Of a stretch of DNA of 64,000 nucleotides, positions 22,583-34,699 are shown one piece after another (the stretch's first letter is position 1; every line of letters begins with the position of its first letter). The notes beneath the pieces are model-generated. The model was given only the letters and a program-made list of their open reading frames with translations, was not told the DNA's origin and did not search any database. The position numbers and the translations under genes were made by a program. Source of the DNA: Acanthamoeba sp. SK_2022b (lineage: Eukaryota > Discosea > Longamoebia > Acanthamoebidae); contig JANDJZ010000008.1 of assembly GCA_027943245.1 (NCBI GenBank), positions 62,001 through 126,000 on the forward strand, in the 5' to 3' direction.

Positions 22583-23507
22583 GAGGTTGGTCTCGGTGTA
22601 GGTCCGGTAGACGCCCTTGGAGATGGCTGCCTCGTCGTCGCCCGACGTCCACACGTACTGGCCCTTCTTGGCCATGACGATGGCCGTGCCCGTGTCCTGG
22701 CAGCTGGGCAGGATCATGCCTGCATCGCGGCAAAGAGAGATTTGGGGGAGGGGGCACCAACGGTTAGGTGGCCACCGAGCAAGGCGGGGCAAGCAAGGGA
22801 GGGGGAAGGGGAGGGGTTACCGGAAGCGATGTTGGCGTTCTTGAGCAGCTCGAGGGCGACGAATCGGTCGTTGTCGGAGGCCTCGGGATCCTTGAGGACG
22901 TTGTTCAGCTGCTGCAGGTGGCCAGGCCTTGAAAGAAAGGGGCCACGGGCGGAGGCGTGAGTGGGCGTGGCGTGGCGTGGACCGTCGGTAAAGTGAAAGG
23001 GAGAGCACGCGTGAGCGAGCTGGGCGCTGGTGGTACCTGAGGAGGTGAGAAATGTCACGCATAGCCTCAAAGGTGAGGCGCTCGATGGCCTCATCCTCAA
23101 CGTGCAGGATCTCGCGTCCGGCAACCTTCTCGGTCCTGATCAATCCGCTCTCCGGCCCAAACAGCTTCCTGTGTGCAATTAAACGAATCACTTTGAGCCG
23201 AAGGCCTCAATCTCTACCCCCCCAAATAAATTTTTCCGATATCTTCCGGTATCGCATGAACAGATGAATTGAGGGGTCAAGATGAGCGACAGATGGCAGT
23301 AAGGCACCTGTAGGGGGTGGCGGAGAAAGGGTCGCCCTGGAAGAGGGGCTCGAATTCGAAGGCCGGGGGCGCGCTCTTCTTGGACGTGGCAGCGGTGGCC
23401 AGAGCCCGCAGACCCGCGAGCCTACCAGTCGAGGCCGTGGCGGCGAAGCAAGCGGCGGTGGATCGCGACGCGATATTGGCGGTCAAGAGTGGGTGCAGGC
23501 GTCGCAT
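20348..23507 (-). CDS. Class I (iron-sulphur) fumarate hydratase, mitochondrial
   Basis: Interconverts fumarate and malate with a [4Fe-4S] cluster. It starts at 23507 with a mitochondrial presequence ([20 protein letters not shown], Arg/Ala/Ser-rich) and stops with KALSH at 20348. The three cluster cysteines of class I fumarases are all present: [37 protein letters not shown] and [11 protein letters not shown]-terminal beta-domain sequences are [20 protein letters not shown] and [16 protein letters not shown]. About twelve exons; the introns near 22.13 and 22.51 kb hold simple repeats. This is the oxygen-sensitive class rather than the class II enzyme of animals. It converges with GUF1, 63 bp between stops. 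Confidence 0.95.
22131..22206 (+). repeat. (GTGTGC)n repeat in a fumarase intron
   Basis: About 12 hexamer units between two coding exons of the fumarase gene. Confidence 0.95.
22510..22581 (+). repeat. (AC)n microsatellite in a fumarase intron
   Basis: About 35 AC units; (GT)n on the coding strand, directly after the donor of the exon ending YTETNLR. Confidence 0.95.
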
Positions 23508-23748
23508 CCTTCCTTGTTCGAATTCGAGCTCTCTAAGAACACAAAAAGAAGAAAAAAAAACTAGAAAGAAAAGTAGGGGCGAGCACAGCCGTCGCACCGT
23601 TGCATTCTGTCGACAGAATAATTTTTCATGGCCCAGGAAATGAAGAACGGGTGACAAAGTCGCCCAGAGCCAGCTGTCGAACTAATCTTGACATCTCAAA
23701 AGCTGTGGCGGGGCTCTCTGGTGCACAAAGCCCCGTGATGTTTTCTTG

Positions 23749-26700
23749 ATGACGTCTACTTCTGCTCCCTCTCCCTACATCTACTTCTTTTTCGTCGGCA
23801 TAATTGCTTTCTCTTTCGTTCTTTGCGATGCCTCTCCTTCCACATCATCTTCTTCGCCATCTCCACCAAGAGTGGTGGCCGCCCACTATAGCAATCGACG
23901 GGCCACAATCGTCGGGCGGTATGGTGGCACGGTGACGAGTATGGCCTATCAGTTTCTCGATGTGACCTTCTCCGAGCCCATGTACGCGCGCGTAGACAAT
24001 CTTCTCTGCCCTGCAGCTGCAGATTCAGGCACGGGGCGCGCTACCTCTCTATGCGCGGACTCCTCTTCCGGCGCCTCCTGCGGAAACTACACATCAACAT
24101 CCGACTGTCTCTACACATCAACTCATACATGCCTTCAAGTGGGCCAAGGTGACTGCACGACCTCCTTACTTGATTTCTTGCTCTTTTTTTAAATTTCTAA
24201 TTTAATATCAAGTAATGGTTTATTATGGAAAGTAATAATTTCATGTATTGTTACTGTTGAGTTCCAATTTTAATTCCTATTTTTATTCTCTATTTGTTTT
24301 AGCACCGTTGCGGGTGAGTGCGGAGGACAACACGTGGAATTACTTCTCGATCGCCATGCCGGCATGCAGTAGCATCCTCATCTACGTGCGACCGATAAGC
24401 GGCGACCCTGACCTCTACCTCAGCCAAACCGCCGTTTACCCCACCTTCTCCGACTACACATGGTGCGCCCTCCCGTGTGACGCAACGCAGCTCTCGCACT
24501 CACTGTCTGCTTTGCTCTGCCTGCTCACAGGTATTCGATCATGGAGACCAACCTCGCGCCAGAGTGGTACGCCTTCTGCTGCGGGATGCCCCTGTACACC
24601 TCGGGTGATCGACTGTACGCCGGCGTCTACGCCTACACGGGGACCGTGTATGACATCTTTGTCCGCGGTGCGTTCCTCCCATTTCTGCACAGTCTCTGTG
24701 CGGCCATTGATGTGATGTGCTTTGACACAATGATCTCATGTCCGGTTCGTCCCTGGCATCTGTTGATATCGTTAGACATCTCGGATCCGCTCCCAATCAC
24801 CGACTTCTTCCCCTTTGGTGCGTCGCCCCGTCCCTGCATCTCTCTCTCCTTCGTGCGTATGAATTGGATGGAAGGCTTGCGCACGGCTGACACTTCTCCC
24901 GCCTCCCAAAATCAGTCAACATGCGGTTGCAATGCAACGGCTCGTATGAATGCGAGACCCATAATCCGGATCCGGCCGTCGCCCAGTGCGGCATCAAACA
25001 GGCCTTCCCCGCCGTCGACGAGAACTACTCTCGCATCGCCTCCGACAGCAACCCACTGTACTCGCTCACTCTCCTTCACGATGTCTCTCGGCACATCACC
25101 GCACGATGAAGGGAGCGCTGATGGTGTCAACAATGTTCGTGTGCGTGTGTGTGGATCCAAGGGTCGAGGATCCCGATTACCATGCGGTGGAGGGCCTCTG
25201 GCTGGGCTTCCAGGTGGTCAGCGAGACGCCGATCAACGGCGGCACCACGGTGTACTTTCCCTACACCATCGAGTCCTGCAGGGCCTCCTTCACCAACCTG
25301 TACAATAGCAACGCCTCCGTCTTCGACTCCGGCAACACCACCAAGGTGCATCCAAGTTCCTCTTACATGATTGTGTCTTGTGTCTTGATGCGTAGACCCC
25401 AGTCTGACCTCACGTTGGTGGTTGTCGGGGTCGTGTTCGGTAGCCTGTTCGGGAGACGTTTCGGTTCTCGATTTTCAATCCCGCCTGCGAGGAGGCCGCG
25501 TTCGAGCGGGCTGCGGACCGCATCAACGAACTGAGCACCCTCTACAACAACGTCTCGTCCTTTGGCGAGTTCTCCAAAATTCAAGGAGCCGCCAAGGACT
25601 ACATCACCGGGTTCGATCTCCCGCTTATCCTCTGCTCTGCTCACGTGTTGTGGAATGCGTGGCATCTCACCCTTCCGGCTGATGGATCGGGCCGTGCAGG
25701 GATGCGTGGTATGGATGCATGCGGCTGGCCAACACTTTCCTCGACACGTCCGTATCGACCGTGACGGAGGTCACCACCCGCTGCACGCATAGCCAGTCGG
25801 ATCCCGAGTTCGACTCCGATCCCTGTTGCAATCCTCAGTACTTACCTCTCCCCAGCCTTGCTGCTCGTGGCCCACACTTGCCTCACAGTACTCATTGTCA
25901 ACCCGCGCCGTACAGAATGACGTTTGAGCAGAGCTGTGTGGCCTACGCGCAGACGTACAATGAGCGCACCTACTCGCCGATCAAGCAGGCCGTGGAGGAG
26001 CTGTGCACAGAGGTGCCCGGGTGCATCTACCTCTCGCTGAGCGACTACAGTCGCTTCCGCAAGCGGGAGGACGACCCCACCCTCAGCTGCGCCTCGCTCA
26101 CTCAGACGGTACCGGGCGCGCTCCTCTCCTTGCCTTTGCCTTTGTCACCAGGGGAGGAGAAAACTCACGAGGAACGGGGGCAGTCCATCGCCGCGCTGGG
26201 CGCGATCCCAAACCTGGGGCTCGATTTCGATTGCATGGCGCGCACGACGGGCGTGTACTGCTACGGCACCTCCATCTACAATTGCGGACAGACCAACCAG
26301 GTCTGCTCCATCTTCCATCGGTACAGCTCCGTTCTCTTGAAGATTGCGTCACTCTCGGGGGGAAGGGCCAGCGCGCAGCCATGCACTCAAACGATTGGTT
26401 GGTTGGTTGGACCCCAGGTGCACGCGCTCGTGTGTCGTGGACTCTGACTGTGCTGGCACGCAGACCTGCCAATGGGGTTTCTGCGAGACGACCTACGAGA
26501 ACGCTCAGCAGATCGACCTCTCTACCAGGGTACAGAGAGAGCAGGGAAACTGTTGCACGTGGTTGGGGCGAGGGCTCACCGCGGTTCCCGTGCGTTGCTG
26601 TGTGTTGCTGTGGCCACAGTGCATGGTGGATTTGATGGACGTTCCGCTGGCCGACTACCTCCGCACACTGTGGAATGTGTCGACGTCGGCTCCCTTGGAC

Positions 26701-29700
26701 ACCTTCTACTCGGCCTTTCGCCAACACCTTGCTCGAGGCACTGTTTCGCTCTACACTCATCGCATGCGCCCACACAACACCACGCGCGGCACACCCTACA
26801 CGCACGCAAAACACACCACGCACACATCATGTGCTTGCCGGTGGTCTGATGAATGTACATCGGGTATGCACAGACAAGTGTCGTGGCGGACCAGAAATTG
26901 ATGACTACGCCGAGAATGAAACCGCTGCGGTCTGCCTCCAACTCGAATCCTGCAACTGGGGCGCGTGCATGGTCTCGCCCGTCTCCTCCGCCGACAGGTG
27001 CGTCCATCACTGTTGTTGCGCTTCGCAAGCACTCGACGTGCCCCCCCCCCCGCTCTCACCAAAAACGGTTCGACTGACCGTCGACGACTGCCGCAGGTCG
27101 GGATGCCAGGCCGCGTGTCTGAACAAGCGCCCGCCCTTCGGACCGGACACCGAGGACCACTTCTGCGGCGTCTGCCAGAGCGCCTATCCCGAGTCCTGTT
27201 TCGAGGTGCCCTCCTCCCCTCCACGTTGTCCACTCGAGAGAGGCCGCTCATTACGCCCCCTCCCCGGTCTTCAATGGTGGCCTCTCGGCTTGGGTGCAGA
27301 TTTCGGAGTGGGAGGGTTGCTACGTGCGGGACCCGGACGTCTTTGGTATGGGCTGCGATACGGTCGGGGCCTCCTTCTCCAACAACATCGAGTTCGAATG
27401 CGTTTTCAATGGCACGCAGATGCCCACTGCCGCCGCGTGCCTCGACCCCGCCTTCTGCCCCTACGTCCGTCAGGAGGTAGGCCAGGCCCTCCCCCTCCAC
27501 CATCACCTCACACGCTGCTGATGCTATGCTTTCCCTCTCTCTCTCTCTCTCTCCAGCGAGGGCTCTACGGTTCGGTGCGGACCGTGTGCGACGGATACTG
27601 CTATGACCCCGCACTCGTCGACGAATCATCGTGCCTCTCCCAGTGCTCGCCCGCCTATCAAACCTGCTGGTGAGTCTCGACACCAACAGCGCGTGATTGT
27701 ATGGTGTCGACACAAATGCCCATTCATTGATGCTTGGTCTGCGCGCAGGTGGACCGGCTCGGTCTGTCGGGTGCAGGACTACACGGACGCCTCGACGTGC
27801 ATGGGCTCAGGCGCGTCGTGGTGGGCCACTCGCGTGTGGAAGCAGGGCGCCCTGCAGAACCAATCGGAATGCGAAGCCGGCTATTGCTATCCTCATCTCG
27901 GCCTGGATCAGGTTTGTGCGCAGTTGCTGTGTCAGGCGTGTCCGTGTCGTTTGACTGGCGCTGACCTTGCTCAAGGCTACGTGTGAGGCTACGCCGTACT
28001 GCACGGCCTCGTGTCCGGCCAATCCCGACGGCAAGTGTATGAATGAGACCGAGTGCACCGCCGCCGGGTTCTGCTCCGATGCCAGGGAGCTCACCCACCC
28101 CGACCCCACCGTGTACCACCTCCCTACTCTTCTCCTCTGTCGATCTCCCGTCACGACTCTCATACGCGCGTGCTGTGTGTTGTGTCAATAGGAATGGCGT
28201 ATGCGTGTACAGTTATTCGGTGGACTCGACGGGCCTGCCCAGCTGCCCGTACTACACGGTCAAGGGCCAGACAGGCTGCATAGACTACTCCATCACCAAC
28301 GAGTCGGCCTGTCTCGCACTCACCCCCTCCTACGGCGGCACCACCTCTTGGCTGCGCCCCGCCACCACTCAAAGCGACTGCGAGGCTCATGGTATGCCGC
28401 ACGCACGCACTCACACACGGAATGGAGCATGGAGCACTTGGCTGACGTGGGGAGGGGGCGACGTCGGTAGGGATGGGGTGCCTGGAGGCCAAGTACACGA
28501 GGCTGTATTCGTTCATCGGGGCGCCGGGCGACGTGTTCCTCAGCCCGAAGAGCGGCAACAGCTGCACCAGCGCTGGCGGCACACCGACCCCCTACTACAC
28601 CTGGAACCGGGGCGCCTGGATCTCTGGTGCGTTCGCAAGTGTGTGGTGGCCGTCGATGGTCGTGTGACGCCACACACGCTTACATGTATTTTTTGCATTG
28701 GCTCGACAGGCGGGAAGTGGCAGCCGTTGCAATGGAAGCAGAGGCAGTGGCTGCCGCTCAACCGGGAGGTGGTGCAGGACTTCAGCTACGAGGAGTGGTA
28801 CTACTCGCTCTACCCCCAGGCCTACGTCGACCTCTACTTCCCCGTGCTCAAGTCGGACCAGTACTGTCGGTACAACCGCATCATCGACGTGCTCTCCAAG
28901 GTCTCCTGCTCGTGCAACGACCCCAGCGAGTCGGCGGCCTTGAATACCATGACCGACAGCGGAGCGTGCACGTTCGACCCGCGGATCGTCGTCGGCGTCT
29001 CCACTCTCTGCACCGGCATCGACTACGAACTCGACGTACGCGTCGCCCTCAACGCTTCGTTTTTCGTTTTTCGTTCTTCTTCGCTCTTCTTTCCCTTTAT
29101 TAGAGTTTGTTGTACTCATGAGCCACCCTATGACGTACAGGCTTCGCCGGTGGGGCGTCTGTACATCGACAAGGAGGTGGAGATCAGCCCCAAGTGCGTC
29201 GAAGGCCGCGTCTTCTCGCTCAGCGCCTCGCAGCTTCAGCGAAACGACCCGCAGTACTTCTTCTCCGACATCTACGTTCGCACTCTAGCCTCGTTTCCAT
29301 CCAACTTCTCCATCATCGAGGTTCGTCTGTCGTATGTTGAACTGTCGACATGCGTCTGTTGCTTACTGTGGACAAATAATTATCACACGCACAGAACGAG
29401 CATCGGGTGGTGGTGGGCCAGTTGATCGGAGACGGCGCGCAGTTCCTGTTCTTCGATACGCGCACGAGCGTGCCCAAGGGCGTCATCCTCAACCTAAACA
29501 AGGGCAACATCACCATCTGCCTCTTTAAGCGCGCCGACATCGTCCTCGAGCCTCGCTTCAACCGCTTTGGCTTCGTCACCGCGTACGCGACACGACACAC
29601 GACACACGACACACGACACACGACACACGACACACGACACACGACACACGACACACGACACACGACACACGACACACGACACACGACACACGACACACAC

Positions 29701-30218
29701 GTAAACTAATCGAGCACATGACACACCGCAGAGCGACGGACTTGAGCACGTTCATCATACAGGACTGGAAGGTGTGGACGGTGAGGGAGGGCGAGGACAT
29801 GCTGGTGTGCGGGACGTTGCCATACCCGCTGCCCTACTCGGATCGGTCGGCCGTCTTCCCGATTTGGTACGCCGGCGACGGATGGGAGGACACCACCTTC
29901 TACTCGAGCCAGCCCGTCGAGACGGTCTTCTTCTTTTTCTTCGCCGTCGGGCTCTACGCGCTCGTCCTCATCGCCAACACGATCATCACCTTCCTCCTCA
30001 TCGTTGACTACAAGGTACTCGCGCCGCATGCGCACGCGCACACAGCGCGCCCCAGCAGCATCGCTGAAGAGCGGAGTGGGCGGCCCCTACAGGACGACAT
30101 AAGGCGGATAGGGGAGTCGTTGACGGACACGAGGTGGCAAAAGGCCTGGCGCATCTTCGTCGATTTCTTCGACATGCCGCGTCTCATCCATTTCCTCATC
30201 CAAGTCATCACCATCGGT

Positions 30219-30296
<78 letters not shown>

Positions 30297-31724
30297 CGGA
30301 GCATACTGATGCGTGGTGGTGGTGGTGGTGGTGGTGGTGGTGGTGGTGGTGGCCAGACCGCATACTGTACTTCTCAATGTTGCCCACGGGAGTGCTCAAC
30401 GACCAGCCATCGGTGGTGTACATCCTGCTGGGCGAGTTTCCCATTTACCTGTTTTTCTCCATCTACACCGCGCTCGTCTCCTTCTGGTACTTTGCTCCGT
30501 GTACGTGCGTCTGCGTCTGCGTTGGCGGATGCGCTGACAATGCGCGCGTGCGTGCGGACAGGGTCGAATTGGTGCACTTTCGGCTGGGGCTGAAGCGGAG
30601 CCAGGCGAGCATCGTGAAGCGGATCAAGATGGTGTTCCTCGGAGCTAACCTCTTCATGTACTGTCTGCTCATCACCCTCATCATCGTTTTCTCCATCCTC
30701 GAACACTACTCGCCCTCCAGCATGGTAGCCCCCTCTTCTTCACCCCAGTGTGTGTGTGTGTGGTTGTGTATAGGTGGCGTGCATGATACGCGATGTGATA
30801 TGTGATGTGTGATGTGTCGTGTGGCTCATGAGCTGGTCGCTGAGGTGAAATGTGTCTCGGCAGAATACGTGCGAGAATAGCGACTTCTTAGATGGGGGCG
30901 CCGCAAACGACTTCAAGACGGCGCGGCAAGTGCTGTTCATCTTCTACCAGTGCGTGGTGGTAGTGCTGGCCATCGCCATCTCGCTGGGCTTCCTCGTCTA
31001 CGGCACGCGGCTCGTGCTCGTGCTCTACCGCACCGAGGCCGTCAACAACAAGTTCTCCAAACTGCGCCGCTCCAAGACGATCAAGGTGCGTCTCGTGCGT
31101 AGAAGGGGAAAGTAAAATGATGATGCGCTGACAAGTATGAATGCATGGGCGTACGCGCATCGATCAGTTCATCATGGTGATGCTAGTGTGCACGGTCTCG
31201 TTGATCATGCTGTGTGGATTTCTGCTCTACGCCGCGGCATCGGAGACGGTGGACGCCATCTCGGCCATTGTCTTCATCCTCCTCGCCGAAATCCTCCCCC
31301 TCGCCCTCCTCACCTTCTCCGTTGGTAAATCCGTACGTGTACCGCCTTTTGCGCTTGCCACATTTTACTCTTTGGCGATCCCAAAGAGAGAGAGAAAAAT
31401 CACAGCATTAACGTGCGGATGAATGCATGACAGGTGCCAACGTTGTTGGCGTGTTGTGGGCGACTCGACCGGAACCCGACGACAAGCTCCTCGGGCAAGC
31501 AACACCCCAAGGACTCGCGGAGCAGTCCAGACCCGGGCAGGGAGGCCGAGCAACAATGCGACAACAACGATGGGATCGCTGCCGTTGGTTTCGATAGCAA
31601 CGGCGATGATGATGACGATGGCGGTATGAGTGACGACGATGATGCGGAACAGGTGGAGATGCAGCCTACGACACGACAGGAACCGAAGGAAGACAGAGTC
31701 GAGAGCGACGAGGTTAAGATGTAA
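23749..31724 (+). CDS. Secreted/Cys-rich, seven-helix membrane protein (receptor-like; TOM1/THH1-like C-terminus)
   Basis: The longest gene in the window, about 25 exons. The N-terminus (MTSTSAPSPYIYFFFVGIIA, then FSFVLCDAS) is a signal peptide. Next comes a PPC-like beta domain (VSAEDNTWNYFSIAMPACSS, ISGDPDLYLSQ). A very long ectodomain has many short Cys-rich exons such as DTEDHFCGVCQSAYPESCFE and CEAGYCYPHLGLDQ, suggesting disulphide-linked repeats. From about 29.9 kb there are seven hydrophobic helices: VFFFFFAVGLYALVLIANTI; LIHFLIQVITIG; YILLGEFPIYLFFSIYTALV; FLGANLFMYCLLITLIIVFS; VLFIFYQCVVVVLAIAISLG; FIMVMLVCTVSLIMLCGFLL; SAIVFILLAEILPLALLTFS. The helix block, with basic intracellular loops (LKRSQASIVKRIKM), looks like the THH1/TOM1/TOM3 group. 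The tail is acidic and ends ESDEVKM. A receptor role is inferred, not shown. Confidence 0.7.
29588..29699 (+). repeat. (ACACGAC)n heptamer minisatellite in an intron
   Basis: About 15 copies of a 7-bp unit between the exon ending NRFGFVT and the exon starting near 29732 in the seven-helix gene. Confidence 0.95.
30221..30297 (+). repeat. (GAACAC)n hexamer repeat in an intron
   Basis: About 12 copies directly after the exon ending IQVITIG; followed at once by a (GGT)n tract. Confidence 0.95.
30313..30352 (+). repeat. (GGT)n microsatellite in an intron
   Basis: About 13 triplets immediately before the acceptor of the exon that starts with RILYFSMLPTG. Confidence 0.95.
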
Positions 31725-31779
31725 CTTTAGCCGTGCAACAGGGCTCTCTCCCCACGTCTTATTTTGTTTCAGCTTCGCT

Positions 31780-33267
31780 TTACTCGTGGAGGATCATCCT
31801 GTTCTTCTGGGGAGCGACGGGCATGCGGGCCTTCACGCTCTGTTGTGATTTGCCCACCAATTCTGGCATTAGTGGGTGTGCAACGAAAGCGTACGTTTTA
31901 GACGGAGAGGGCGGATAGAGTACCCTAGAGGAGAAGACGCTGTTGAGGAGGGCGCCGAGACGCACGCCAGCGGCAACGAGCCTCTGCTGGATGATGGGGA
32001 GGTTGTCGATGTAGTATGCCTCGCCCAGGTCGATCTCGCGGGCCTCTGTTTGTAGGCGTTGGTTTGTTTTGGCGGTTGGCCCAAGCAGCAAGACAGCAGC
32101 AGGCAGCCGTACCGGGGGGATCAAAGTTGTAGACGTCAGTTCTAACATACTGAAAGGACTCGTTGGCCCATTTGGCGGGGTCAGTGATGGAGGCGTAATA
32201 GGCCGCGATGCTCGGGTTGTTCTGGATGAAGTCCTGCAGCTGGCTCGAGAAGTTCTGCCAGCTCGGGTTGTACCTGCGCGTGGAGCCCAGGGTTGTGTAC
32301 GTGAGCAGAAAACTACCAAAAAAACTAGGCTAATCGGAGAGCAAGTACTTCTGGATAATGAATTTGTCCCACACCTGGTGGAGGTTGCCACTCTTGCCTA
32401 GAAAGTTGATCTTGACGCTGTTGCCGCCCTCATCGTCGCCATAGCTAACCTGATAATGATATTCAAACCAGGACTCTCAGCCGCAGGAATTACTTGCTGG
32501 CATCTTAAGGACCTACGTGGAGAGGCTGGTGAATGTCCCCGAGAAAGTGGGTGATGAAGACAAGTGGGCAAGGCATGTCGCCGTAGTTGAAGGTGCACAC
32601 GCTGCCAGAGGTACCCTCGTAGGCGAGTTGCTCTGTCAAGGCAAGTAACGGATATGAGGTACCAAAGTGAGAGTGAGGAAGCAGAGCTTGCTTACTAGTG
32701 TAGTTCTGAATGGCGCTGACCACGCAGCCCGGATGCGAGGGGCAATCGGCGCTGGTGTACTCGACGGCGTTGCGGGGCAGATTCACGTAATGCAGAGGCC
32801 CACTCCAGCCACCCTAAAACAGATAAAGTTAGGCGCTAGACAGGAAAACAACCTTCGTGGGAAGTTCTACGCAGAAGGGGCAAATTAATAAGAGGGGAAA
32901 AAAATACAAAAAAGAAAAAACACAGCACTACGTACGGTACTGGTGTGGTCGTACTCATCGGGGAAAGAGGCCACAGCGGCAAGAGTCGTGCCGTTTAGGT
33001 AGTATTGCACGGCCTGGCCATTAACAACATTTGAGCCAGGAAAAACAATTAAAAAAAAACAAGCCAAGGAGAGGGCGAGCTTGAAGTGGAGTACTCAGAG
33101 GCCTCTCCTAAGCGGAGTACTCGGTGACATCTACATACCTGTTGGGCATCTGTATTGAGCTGGTTGTACGCAATGTTGGCCACGATCTGGTGACCCTCCT
33201 TGCCCCAGGCGTCAGCCTGGGCCAGAAAGCAGAGGGTGGTTACGAGGATGGCTGCGCGGAGCTGCAT
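31780..33267 (-). CDS. Secreted S1/P1-type single-strand nuclease
   Basis: Zinc-dependent nuclease that cleaves single-stranded DNA and RNA and removes 3' phosphates. The signal peptide MQLRAAILVTTLCFLAQADA is cut just before WGKEGHQIVANIAY, giving the N-terminal Trp that binds the zinc cluster in this family. Other ligand motifs follow in order: FPDEYDHTST, GPLHYVNLP, VFITHFLGDIHQPLHVG and KSGNLHQVWDKFII. The C-terminal helix is IDLGEAYYIDNLPIIQQRLV. Seven exons. The last residues after LLNSVFSS could be altered by an unseen splice, since a GTACTC donor follows. Probably secreted or lysosomal, for food DNA or RNA. It converges on the seven-helix gene, 55 bp between stops. Confidence 0.9.
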
Positions 33268-34201
33268 TTGAATGGCCTTACGTTCTCAGTGTTACTGCTG
33301 TTCTTATCCTCCAGTAGGGAAGGAATACAGAATCGCGTTACAATGTAATGCCACGGAGTGGAGTTTTGTTCAGGAGTTTTCCAGTATGTTTTTTGCTCGT
33401 GAACTTGACACTTGTCCTTAAGGTACACAACTCTCCCTCCACGCCAGCTGAGAGCAGTGTCTCCTCAGGCCTTGGTTTACCTGAGGTGACTATACTCTAG
33501 GTTTGGGGTTGCAGCATAAGTGTGGATACCAGACCATTATTGGTTCTAAAGAGCAGATTCAATTCTAAATTGGTCTCATGACACCTGGGAAGAGTCTCCT
33601 CCATAGGTGGCTGACACACCAATCCCTGCCACCATCACTCTGGATATCAACAGTGTGGAATGCAGTGTGCAATGAGGTGTTGCCAGTACACCAACATAGC
33701 ACTGTAATGCATGTGCAGGTGTGGTCTTCTTGCCATTTCCTGCTATATACCATCATGCACAATGCTCACACACCCACAATTACAGTTTCTTTTGTCATGT
33801 TGGCAAGTGTTGTGGGTGATCTTTTAAGCTTGCAAGACCATACCATGCACATGCTTTGATTTGCACCTGTTTGCAAGGATTGCCTTGATGTTGTGATCCC
33901 ATGCAGGGCCACCAAGTGACAACACATCCTTGCCAATTCAAGCATGTGACCACTATCCAGGCACAGGCACAGCCTTAGGCATGATGTCATCCTGCCCACC
34001 ATCCAAACTACACCTCCACAGATGACAGTGCATCCAATTCATTGCCATTGCACTAAACAACCAACCCCACCGAAGATATTGCCAACTTGTTGATTCCTAC
34101 TAAGTTTTTGCTTTTTTTTCTGCTGGTTACCTATCCAGCACGTGTTGGGTTGGCGCTTTTTTCGTCAACATCATTCCACTCAGTCTAACCTGTATTTTAT
34201 G

Positions 34202-34286
34202 GGACGGATGGCCGAGTTGGTCTAAGGCGCTACGTTCAGGTCGTAGTCAGGGTCTCCTGGCGTGGGTTCGAATCCCACTTCGTCCA
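34202..34286 (+). tRNA. tRNA-Leu(CAG)
   Basis: 85-nt class II tRNA without an intron. The acceptor stem GGACGGA pairs with TTCGTCC (one G-T pair), discriminator A. The D arm is GGCCGAGTTGGTCTAAGGC, the anticodon arm TACGTTCAGGTCGTA has anticodon CAG, a long variable arm follows, and the T arm is GTGGGTTCGAATCCCAC with a good B box. It keeps its CpG sites although it lies in the CpG-poor island, consistent with selection. Confidence 0.95.
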
Positions 34287-34699
34287 ACTCTTTTGAACTC
34301 GATTCTCACTCCGAATGGTATGTACCTTGTTGTGAGATCAGAATAAGACCAATCAAAGATTGTATATCAATTTTGCAATATTTTAGGTACCTGCCTCTTC
34401 AACAACAAACACACCTCCCCCACTAGTGGGTCCAGACTGCCCTCAACAGTGTGGCCAGGCCTTATGGATATCTTTTACAGGTGGTTACCCACTGCAGCTG
34501 CCTAGCTACACTGCTTTAGCCGCATTGACACAGGTCCACTGGAAAAAAACACAACAGATCCTTTTTTTGTGAGAGAGTTGACCACATTGATTTGGGTGTG
34601 TTCTTGGGATAGAAATCATACTCAACAGTGATTCCTCTGTGACCAACCATCCACATCTACACCCTCCTGGCATGCTATGGCCTGACTGCAAGCTGGAAC

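Noticed and set aside
29588..29699. Regular direct repeats resembling a CRISPR array
   Set aside because: Units are 7 bp with no spacers; it is an intronic minisatellite in a eukaryotic gene.
30313..30352. Possible poly-Val or poly-His coding region
   Set aside because: The (GGT)n lies between a donor and an acceptor site and is intronic; both neighbouring exons join without it.
33565..34002. Minus-strand frames in the CpG-poor island
   Set aside because: No similarity to any transposase part that I recognise; probably random open stretches in AT-richer DNA.
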